Shown: in pieces, positions 8,556-15,372 of the stretch
Numbering within the stretch: position 1 is the stretch's first letter
Layout: each line of letters begins with the position of its first letter
NCBI GenBank assembly: GCA_036506275.1
Contig: DASXSB010000099.1
Span: forward strand, 1 to 62,852
Direction of reading: 5' to 3'
Length of the DNA: 62,852 nucleotides
Origin: DASXSB01 sp036506275
Lineage (GTDB): Bacteria > Methylomirabilota > Methylomirabilia > Rokubacteriales > CSP1-6
Position numbers and translations under genes: made by a program
Notes under the pieces: model-generated
Databases searched by the model: none
The model's input: the letters and a program-made list of their open reading frames with translations, nothing else
Told to the model about the DNA's origin: nothing

Positions 8556-9497
8556 CTAGGGGATGAGGCCGGTCTCCTTCAGATAGCGCCGCACGCCGGG
8601 ATGAATGAGGTCGGCTCGTGGCGCCGCCGCGATGGTGTTGGCCGCCGTCGTCTCGCGCGCCTGCGGCAGCCGTCGCGCGAGCGCGGCCTCGCCGCGGTGG
8701 AGCGCGCGCGCCACACGGTAGGCGACGTCGTCGGCGAGCGTCGGCCGCGCCAGGATGAAGCTCCAGGAGCCGACCGACGTCATCGGCGCGTCCTGGCCGG
8801 GATACGAGCCGGCGGCGATCGTGAGTGTTTTCAGGAACGGATGCTTCGCCTGGATCCGCTTGATGCCGTCGGCGTCGGGAACGAGAAAGCGCGCGCCCGC
8901 GCTGCTGCGCGCGACCTCGGTGAATCCCGGCCATCCCGTTCCGCCGCCCCACAGCGCCGCCACGCGTCCATCGAGCACCATGCGGGGCCCGTCGCCGGCG
9001 CGTTCCAGGTACACCGCCTGGAAGTCGCGCTCGGGCTCGAGACCGAGGCCGTCGAGGACGTAATTGGCGAGGACGACGAGCCCGGAGCCGCGCGCTCCGA
9101 GCGCCACCGGTCGCCCCTTGAGGTCCTCGATGCTGTGATAAGGCGAATCCGCGCGCACGACGAACATCCCGGGCGTGGTGTACATCGCGGCGATGATGGT
9201 GAGGGCGGGGCGGCCGGGCGCGAGCGCCTCCTGCGCCACTTCGCCCTGCACGAGGCCGAGGTCGAGCTCGCCGCGGCCGAGCAGCGGGACGTTCTCGGTG
9301 CTGCCCTTCGTGTTCCGCGTCTCGATGACGAGCGATGGATCCGTCTCGTTCACGGTGTCGGCGATGGCCTGCCCGTAAACGGGGAATCCGCCGCCGGGCG
9401 TGGCGGTGCCGAGCACGACGATCTGCCTGTCGGCGGCGGCGCCCACGCTCACGAGGAGAACTCCGAGGAGGGCGGCCAGGAAACCACGCCGCAGCAT
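8556..9497 (-). CDS. TAXI-family TRAP transporter solute-binding protein
   Basis: 313 residues from ATG 9497, preceded by AGGTG and opening with a signal peptide (MLRRGFLAALLGVLLVSVGA). The mature part has the TAXI hallmarks: LGTATPGGGFPVYGQAIADT, the N-T-K-G-S-x-E-N motif and DLGLVQGEVA. Such periplasmic receptors hand dicarboxylate-like or other small organic solutes to a fused QM TRAP permease. No permease gene is near, so the partner must lie elsewhere or the receptor is an orphan. The AT-rich stretch before the start contains TATGAT on this strand, a plausible -10. Confidence 0.9.
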   Translation of the reverse strand: MLRRGFLAALLGVLLVSVGAAADRQIVVLGTATPGGGFPVYGQAIADTVNETDPSLVIETRNTKGSTENVPLLGRGELDLGLVQGEVAQEALAPGRPALTIIAAMYTTPGMFVVRADSPYHSIEDLKGRPVALGARGSGLVVLANYVLDGLGLEPERDFQAVYLERAGDGPRMVLDGRVAALWGGGTGWPGFTEVARSSAGARFLVPDADGIKRIQAKHPFLKTLTIAAGSYPGQDAPMTSVGSWSFILARPTLADDVAYRVARALHRGEAALARRLPQARETTAANTIAAAPRADLIHPGVRRYLKETGLIP

Positions 9498-9560
9498 CAC
9501 CTGACGGCGAGGGCGGGAACGAGCATGCGCTACCGTATCATAGGGAGTGACGCGCGCGTC

Positions 9561-9590
9561 TTGACAGTGCGCGCGCGGGCAGCATAGAGT
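9561..9590 (+). promoter_or_regulatory. Sigma-70-type promoter for the sugar ABC operon
   Basis: A perfect -35 (TTGACA) is followed after 18 nt by TAGAGT as the -10, about 78 nt before the first start codon of the ABC importer operon. The spacer is very GC-rich. The -10 matches TATAAT at four of six positions and is the same hexamer seen at the polyamine promoters near 40.1-40.2 kb. Confidence 0.65.
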
Positions 9591-9667
9591 CCGCTTCACC
9601 GCGCGACGCCGGAGGAGAGCGCCGCCTGGCGACGACGGTACGTCACGCCTCGATGAGGAGACTCACC

Positions 9668-10972
9668 ATGAACGACCGCACTTCGCTTTCCCGGCGTCAC
9701 ATGCTGAAGGCGATGGCCGCTACCGGCGCGATCGCGGCCGCCGATCTCGCCTGGTGGGAGGAGCCGCTCCTCACCGCACGCCGCGCGTGGGGCGCGCAGC
9801 CGGTGCGGTTCCAGTTCAGCGTGCCGGAGCCGAAGCGCAACGCGCTCGTGGAGTCGCTCGTGTCGCGCTTCAACCAGTCGCAGCAGGATTTCGAGGTGAA
9901 GGTGGAGTTCGTGCCGCAGGCGCAGGCGCGGCAGAAGCTGATCACGTCCATCGCGGCCGGCAGCCCGCCCGACTGCTGCCAGGTCTGGGACAACTGGGTG
10001 GGCGAGTTCGAGGGCATGAACGCCGTCGAGGACCTCACCCCGCGCGTCAAGGACTGGAAGCACTACGGCGACGTGCTGCCCATCGCGTGGCAGACGGTGA
10101 CGGTGAAGGGAAAGATCGCGTCCTTCCCGTGGGTCGTCACCAACGACGGTGTGTACTACCGGACCGACCGCCCTACCGAGTACGGGGTCAAGCCTCCGAA
10201 GGACGACTGGAACTTCGACGACTTTCTCGCCTTCACGAAGGCGATGACCAAACCGGAGAAGAACCAGTACGGCTTCGGGATGCGCGGTCAGGGAACGTGG
10301 GCGGTGCTCTACGCGACCGAGTTCATGTACGCGAACGGCGCCCAGGTCCTGAAGGACGGGAAGGTCGCGATCAACTCGCGGGAGGCGGCGGAAGCGCTCG
10401 ACTGGTACCTCGACCTCTTCCGCAAGCACAAGGTATGTCCGCCCAGCGTCCCCACCGACGGGTGGCGCGGCATCGTGGAGGGCTTCGGGCGCGGCGTCAC
10501 CAATGCCTACATCCATAATTCCGGTTCCGCGGAGGAGCAGAAGGACTTCGTGGGGGCGAAGAACTTCTCCACGGTGCCGCTGCCGCTTGGACCCGCGCGC
10601 AAGCGGACGTCCTTTTTCTTCTCGGAGACGCTCACCGCGTTCCGCGGCGGCAAGAATCGCGAGGGCGCATGGCGGTTCATGAGCTGGCTCATGGAGGACG
10701 AGCCGAACCTCATGTACACGAAGACGCTCGGGCTCTTGCCCGCGCGCAAGACGCTCTTCGAGCGGCCGGAGTTCACCAAGGATCCCGCCTACCAGGGCTT
10801 TCTCAAATCGTTCCCGTTCTCGATCGTGAGCCCGTACCTCGCCTACGCGGGCTGGGGCGGCAAGCTCGACTCCGAAGGCGTGCCGCTCTTCCAGCAGGCG
10901 CTCGTCGGCAAGCTCAGCGCGCGTGAGTTCCTCGACAAGTTCGCCGAGGTCCTGACCAAGAACATGTCGTAG
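9668..10972 (+). CDS. ABC sugar transporter substrate-binding protein (family 1), Tat-exported
   Basis: Starts at ATG 9668, with GAGGAG about 7 nt upstream, rather than at the in-frame ATG five codons earlier. The N-terminus carries a twin-arginine signal (SRRHMLKAMAATGAIAAAD), suggesting export in folded form. The body is an extracellular solute-binding protein of the maltose/multi-sugar type (LVSRFNQSQQDFEVKVEFVP, SPPDCCQVWDNWVGEFEGM, SFPWVVTNDGVYYR, FMSWLMEDEP). First gene of a three-gene operon with two permeases. The ligand is not predictable; an oligosaccharide or polyol fits the family. Confidence 0.93.
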   Translation: MNDRTSLSRRHMLKAMAATGAIAAADLAWWEEPLLTARRAWGAQPVRFQFSVPEPKRNALVESLVSRFNQSQQDFEVKVEFVPQAQARQKLITSIAAGSPPDCCQVWDNWVGEFEGMNAVEDLTPRVKDWKHYGDVLPIAWQTVTVKGKIASFPWVVTNDGVYYRTDRPTEYGVKPPKDDWNFDDFLAFTKAMTKPEKNQYGFGMRGQGTWAVLYATEFMYANGAQVLKDGKVAINSREAAEALDWYLDLFRKHKVCPPSVPTDGWRGIVEGFGRGVTNAYIHNSGSAEEQKDFVGAKNFSTVPLPLGPARKRTSFFFSETLTAFRGGKNREGAWRFMSWLMEDEPNLMYTKTLGLLPARKTLFERPEFTKDPAYQGFLKSFPFSIVSPYLAYAGWGGKLDSEGVPLFQQALVGKLSAREFLDKFAEVLTKNMS

Positions 10973-10977
10973 GTCCG

Positions 10978-11910
10978 ATGACGAGAGAGGCGACGCTCGC
11001 GGCGCCGCTCGCGCGGCCTCTGCTCTCGCGGCGCACCCGCGAGGTCGTGACCAGCTACGCCTACCTGGTGCCGGTCGTGATCGTCCTCGGCGGCACCGTG
11101 CTCTTCCCGATCCTCAAGGCCATCCAGATGAGCCTCTATCGGCACGTGCTGATCAAGCCACAGGAGTACGGCTTCATCGGCCTCGGCAACTATGCGCGGC
11201 TGCTCCGTGACGAGGTCTTCTGGCTGAGCCTCTGGAATTCGTTCGTGTGGGTCTTCGGCTCGGTGTCGCTGCAGTTCGCGGGCGGCTTCGCGGCCGCGCT
11301 CCTGCTGCACCAGACCTTCCGCGGCCGCGCGCTCGTGCGCACGCTCACGCTCCTGCCGTGGATCATCCCGGGCGTGGTGGTGGCGCTCATCTGGGAATTC
11401 CTCTACCAGCCGAACTACGGCGCGATCAACGATCTCCTCGGTCGCCTCGGCCTGATGACCGAGAAGGTGGCGTGGCTCTCGAATCCGAGCCTCGCCATGT
11501 CCGCCGTCATTGCCACCAATGTCTGGCGCGGGGTGCCGTTCTTCGCGATCATGCTGCTCGCCGGCCTGCAGGCGATCCAGGACGAGCTCTATGAGGCGGC
11601 GCGCGTGGACGGCGCCTCCGTGACCCAGCGCTTCTGGCACATCACGGTGCCGCTGCTGCGGCCGATCATCGTCGTCGCCACCGCCACCCGCATCATCTGG
11701 ACGTTCAACTACGCCGATCTCATCTTCGTGATGACGAGCGGCGGTCCCGCCCACGCCACCCAGATCACGTCGACCTACACGCTCGTCCAGGCGTACTCCA
11801 ATCTCGACTTCGGCTACGCGGCTACGCTCTCGGTGGTGCTGCTGGTCGTCATGCTGATCTTCACGGTCCTCTATCTGCGCGTCACCCGCGGCGTGGAGAG
11901 CCCGCTGTGA
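10978..11910 (+). CDS. Carbohydrate ABC transporter permease, MalF-like
   Basis: 310 residues with about six membrane segments starting at YAYLVPVVIVLGGTVLFPIL. The conserved EAA loop that docks the ATPase is present (YEAARVDGASVTQRFWHITV followed by PLLRPI). It begins 5 nt after the receptor stop and its own stop overlaps the next gene by 4 nt. Together with the downstream MalG-like protein it forms the membrane channel of a CUT1-type importer. Confidence 0.95.
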   Translation: MTREATLAAPLARPLLSRRTREVVTSYAYLVPVVIVLGGTVLFPILKAIQMSLYRHVLIKPQEYGFIGLGNYARLLRDEVFWLSLWNSFVWVFGSVSLQFAGGFAAALLLHQTFRGRALVRTLTLLPWIIPGVVVALIWEFLYQPNYGAINDLLGRLGLMTEKVAWLSNPSLAMSAVIATNVWRGVPFFAIMLLAGLQAIQDELYEAARVDGASVTQRFWHITVPLLRPIIVVATATRIIWTFNYADLIFVMTSGGPAHATQITSTYTLVQAYSNLDFGYAATLSVVLLVVMLIFTVLYLRVTRGVESPL

Positions 11911-12767
11911 GGCCGCCCGGCACCGCCGATCGCGCCGAGCGGATCCTCGGTGGTCCCGTCCTCGGGGCCGGCCTCGTCCTGCTCTCGGTGTTCGCGCTGC
12001 TGCCGTTCGTGTGGATCTTGCTCAGCTCCTTCAAGACGCGCGCGGAGCTCTACGCGATGCCGCTCGTCTACCTGCCCGCCCATCTTTCGGTGGCGAACTA
12101 CGTGGATGCGTGGACGTCGCGGCTGACCCCGTTCAGCCGGTTCTTCGCGAACAGCCTCTGGGTGTCGTCGGTGACGATGGTGGCGACGACCGCGATCTCG
12201 ACGCTGGCCGGTTACGCCATCGCGCGCTTCCGCTTCGCGGGACGTGAGGTCTTCCTCCTCATCTTCCTCGCGACCCAGATGTTCCCGGCCGTCCTCCTCA
12301 TCGCGCCCTTGCTCTCGCAATGGCACGCGCTCGGCCTCATCGACACGTATCAGGCGCTGATCTACTCCAACTTCTCCTTTACGGTCCCGTTCACGGTGTG
12401 GATGCTGGTCGGCTACTTCGGCTCCATTCCGCGCGAGCTCGAGGAAAGCGCGATGCTGGACGGCTGTGGGCGCTTCGCCGCCCTCTGCCGCATCGTGCTG
12501 CCGCTGGCGGCGCCCGGCATCGCCGCCACCGCCATCTTCGCGTTTGTCTCCTCCTGGAGCGAGCTCCTGTTCGCGATCACGTTCACGTCGCAGACGGAGA
12601 TGCGCACGCTGTCGGCGGGGCTACTCTTCATGGTCGGCCAGTACGAGATCCAGTGGGGCCAGCTCTCCGCCGGCGTCATCATCAGCACCGTTCCTGTCGC
12701 CGTCCTCTTCACGTTCCTTCAGAAGCACCTCATCCGGGGATTGACGGCGGGCGCGCTCAAGGGATAG
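11907..12767 (+). CDS. Carbohydrate ABC transporter permease, MalG-like
   Basis: 286 residues from a GTG overlapping the preceding stop (GTGA). Six predicted membrane helices; the first is VLLSVFALLPFVWILLSSFK. The EAA loop reads ELEESAMLDGCGRFAALCRI followed by VLPLAAPG, as in MalG-type subunits. No ATP-binding subunit follows: the next gene is aat. As in many CUT1 importers, a shared MsmK/UgpC-like ATPase encoded elsewhere probably drives transport. Confidence 0.95.
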   Translation: MRPPGTADRAERILGGPVLGAGLVLLSVFALLPFVWILLSSFKTRAELYAMPLVYLPAHLSVANYVDAWTSRLTPFSRFFANSLWVSSVTMVATTAISTLAGYAIARFRFAGREVFLLIFLATQMFPAVLLIAPLLSQWHALGLIDTYQALIYSNFSFTVPFTVWMLVGYFGSIPRELEESAMLDGCGRFAALCRIVLPLAAPGIAATAIFAFVSSWSELLFAITFTSQTEMRTLSAGLLFMVGQYEIQWGQLSAGVIISTVPVAVLFTFLQKHLIRGLTAGALKG

Positions 12768-12779
12768 GCGCTGGATCTC

Positions 12780-13520
12780 GTGATCCACCCGACGCCGGCG
12801 CCGGCGCCGCTCGGCGCGTGCCGGTTCCGATTTCCAGACCCGCGCGACGCGCCGCCGGATGGTCTGCTCGCGAGCGGCGCCGATCTGGAGCCGGCGACGA
12901 TCATCGCCGCCTACCGGCGCGGCATCTTCCCGTGGCCGTGCGACGGCCACGACCTTCTCTGGTGGTCGCCCGACCCGCGCGCGGTGATCCCGTGCGACGC
13001 CGTGCACGTGTCGCGGCGGCTCCTCCGCACGATGCGAGGCGGACGTCATCGGCTCACGATCAACGCCGCCTTCGCCGACGTGATCGGCGCCTGCGCGGCG
13101 CGACGGGAGACGTGGATCACCGCCGCCATGCGCGAGGCCTACGTCCGTCTCCACGCGCTCGGCTGGGCGCACAGCGTGGAAGTCTGGGAGGCGGGGGCGC
13201 TCGTGGGCGGGCTCTACGGCGTCGCCGTCGGCGGCCTCTTCGCGGCGGAGTCGATGTTCCATCGCGCTCGCGACGCGGGGAACATCGCACTCGTCGGCCT
13301 CGCCGCTCACTGCCGCCGGGTCGGTATCTCGCTCATCGACGTCCAGCTCCCGACGCCGCATCTGACGGCGATGGGCGCGGTGACGCTGTCGCGCGATCGC
13401 TACCTGGCTCTCCTCGCCGCGACCGTCGAGCGTCACGTAAACTTTGCTCAGAGCGCGCGGAGCGAACAAACCTCCACCCCGCCCCGTCCTCCATTCCAGG
13501 GAGGACCTCGTGTACAGTGA
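12780..13520 (+). CDS. aat: Leucyl/phenylalanyl-tRNA--protein transferase
   Basis: Transfers Leu or Phe from tRNA to proteins with N-terminal Arg or Lys, marking them for ClpS/ClpAP (bacterial N-degron pathway). Diagnostic stretches are DGLLASGADLEPATIIAAYR, RGIFPW, WWSPDPRAV, HSVEVWEAGALVGGLYGVAV and FAAESMFHRARDAGN. GTG start at 12780. The C-terminal 20 or so residues after VERHVNF are not conserved-looking and run to 4 nt before lolA. Likely cotranscribed with lolA and yajQ. Confidence 0.95.
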   Translation: MIHPTPAPAPLGACRFRFPDPRDAPPDGLLASGADLEPATIIAAYRRGIFPWPCDGHDLLWWSPDPRAVIPCDAVHVSRRLLRTMRGGRHRLTINAAFADVIGACAARRETWITAAMREAYVRLHALGWAHSVEVWEAGALVGGLYGVAVGGLFAAESMFHRARDAGNIALVGLAAHCRRVGISLIDVQLPTPHLTAMGAVTLSRDRYLALLAATVERHVNFAQSARSEQTSTPPRPPFQGGPRVQ

Positions 13521-13524
13521 CGGC

Positions 13525-14229
13525 ATGTCGAAGGCGGTGATCGCGCTCGGCGCCCTGCTGCTGCTCGTCGCCACCGGCGCCTGCGCGCAGACGGCGGCGC
13601 CGGCGGCCACCGCGCCCGCGCCGGCGCGCGCGGCCGGCCTCACGCTCGACGACGTGATCCGCGGGCTCGAGACCGCCTACGGCAAGATGATCGATCTCAA
13701 GGCCTCGTTCTCGCAGACCGCGTTCAACAAGAGCCTCAATTCCACGATCCCGGCCGAGGGCACGCTGGCGCTCAAGAAGGGCGGCAAGCTCCGCTGGGAA
13801 TTCTCGGAGCCGACGCCGCAGGAGATCGTCTCCGACGGCAAGACGCTATGGGTGTACACGCCGACGTTGAATCAGGTCAACGTGGGGGCGGCGCCGGAGG
13901 CGCTCGCGGGTCCCGCGGGCAGCTTTCTCGCCGGTCTCGGGCGGCTACGCGAGCACTTCAACGTGCGCTTCCTCAATCCCGCCCAGCCCACCGATAAGGA
14001 CGGCAACGTCGTGCTCGATCTTGCCCCGAAGCAGCCCTTGCCGACGCTCAACCGGCTCATCCTCTCCGTGGAGCCGAAGGCGTGGGAGATCCGCAAGGCG
14101 GTCGTGTACGATCAGTTCGACAACACGGTGACGATGCAGTTCACCAAGGTCGCGGTGAACACCGGACTGCCGGACCGAATGTTCACGTTCGTGACGCCGA
14201 AGGGCGTCGCGACCGTTCCCCTGAGGTGA
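13525..14229 (+). CDS. lolA: Outer-membrane lipoprotein carrier protein LolA
   Basis: Periplasmic chaperone that ferries lipoproteins to the outer membrane. Start set at ATG 13525, giving a signal peptide (MSKAVIALGALLLLVATGAC) instead of the longer open frame that overlaps aat. The LolA fold is visible in LKASFSQTAFNKSLNSTIPA, GKLRWEFSEPTPQEIVSDGK and LWVYTPTLNQVNV. About 234 residues, slightly long because of an Ala/Pro linker after the signal. No LolB is present here. It implies a diderm cell envelope. Confidence 0.93.
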   Translation: MSKAVIALGALLLLVATGACAQTAAPAATAPAPARAAGLTLDDVIRGLETAYGKMIDLKASFSQTAFNKSLNSTIPAEGTLALKKGGKLRWEFSEPTPQEIVSDGKTLWVYTPTLNQVNVGAAPEALAGPAGSFLAGLGRLREHFNVRFLNPAQPTDKDGNVVLDLAPKQPLPTLNRLILSVEPKAWEIRKAVVYDQFDNTVTMQFTKVAVNTGLPDRMFTFVTPKGVATVPLR

Positions 14230-14233
14230 AGGC

Positions 14234-14728
14234 ATGGCCGCCGAGAACTCGTTCGACGTCGTCTGCAAGGTCGACATGCAGGAAGTCACCAACGCGCTCG
14301 ATCAGACGCGCCGCGAGGTGGACACCCGCTACGATCTGAAGGGCAGCAAGAACGAGATCAAGCTCGAGAAGACCGACATCACCGTGGCCGCCGCCGACGA
14401 GATGAAGCTGAAGGCGGTGGTGGACATTCTCCAGTCCCGCCTCCACAAGCGGGGCGTGCCACTGAAGGCGCTCACCTACGGCAAGGTCGAGGAAGCGTCG
14501 GGCGGCACGCTGCGCCAGAAGATCGGGCTCCAGCAGGGCATCCCCACCGAGAAGGCGCGCGAGATCGTCCGCCTCGTCAAGGACACCAAGCTCAAGGTCC
14601 AGGCCGCCATCCAGGAAGACCAGGTGCGCGTGAGCGGCAAGAACCGCGACGACCTCCAGAAGATCATCGCGCTCCTGAAGGAAAAGGACCTCGGCATCGC
14701 GCTCCAGTTCACGAATTACCGCAGCTAG
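14234..14728 (+). CDS. yajQ: YajQ-family cyclic-di-GMP-binding protein
   Basis: 164 residues, the standard size of UPF0234/YajQ. Family signatures are ENSFDVVCKVDMQEVTNALD, TRYDLKGSKNEIKLEK, VPLKALTYGKVEEASGGTLR and VRVSGKNRDDLQKIIALLK. Members bind c-di-GMP and nucleic acids and act as regulatory effectors. ATG start 4 nt after lolA. Its TAG lies in a CTAG palindrome shared with the stop of the converging TPR fragment, so the two genes end on the same four bases. Confidence 0.95.
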   Translation: MAAENSFDVVCKVDMQEVTNALDQTRREVDTRYDLKGSKNEIKLEKTDITVAAADEMKLKAVVDILQSRLHKRGVPLKALTYGKVEEASGGTLRQKIGLQQGIPTEKAREIVRLVKDTKLKVQAAIQEDQVRVSGKNRDDLQKIIALLKEKDLGIALQFTNYRS

Positions 14729-15372
14729 AGCCGGCCGAGCAGAGCGTTCGCCTCGTCGAAGTCACCGACGGCGTCGGTGCCCTTGAAGATCTTCACCGCG
14801 CGGTCAAGATGCTCACGCGCCCGCGCACCGTCGTCCGGCCCGGCCCGCGCGACCTGCATACGCGCGTACTCCATGAGCGTCACCGCCTCCGCGTGCACGC
14901 AGCCGTACCGCCGGTCGATCGCGAGCGCGACGTCGAAGTCGGCTTCGGCGTCGCGCCAGCGCCGCTGGCTCGCTGCCAGCATTGCGCGCGCGACGTGCAG
15001 CGGCGCGGGAAGACCCCGCCAGTCTTCGCCGCTGGTGAGGAGCGCGAAGCCTTCATCCACGGCTCGCTCGGCGGTGGGATGATCCCCGAACCGCACAGCA
15101 CAGCGCGCCTTCAGCGGGAGGATCCAACACTGGAACAGGACGTTGCTGCCGTCTCTCGCGATGCCGAGCGCCTTCTCGAGCGCTGATTCGGCGGCGATCC
15201 GATTGCCGGCGCGGAACTCCACGTCTGCGAGCTGGAACCAGGCGCCACCGACGGCCGCGAAGTTCATCCGCTGCTCGTGGGCGACGATGACGCTCTCGAG
15301 GTAGCCTCGCGCGAGGTCGTGTCGTCCCTGCCGCAGGTGGTAAGCGCCCACGCCGTGGGCGTCTTCGTGAAT
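14725..15372 (-). pseudogene. C-terminal TPR segment severed from the upstream cyclase/ATPase gene by an in-frame TGA
   Basis: This frame continues directly from the gene at 15373-18237: the TGA at 15373-15375 is followed without any frame change by ATT CAC GAA GAC and then VGAYHLRQGRHDLARGYLES. It encodes helical TPR-like repeats (EFRAGNRIAAESALEKALGI, RRWRDAEADFDVALAIDRR) typical of the tail of this regulator family. A GTG at 15351 could start a separate 208-residue protein but has no convincing ribosome site. Either the regulator has been truncated by a point mutation or the base is a sequencing error. The end overlaps the yajQ stop. Confidence 0.7.

Noticed and set aside
14721..14730. Shared CTAG as stop for two converging genes
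   Set aside because: A curiosity of palindromic TAG use; no function needs to be invoked.
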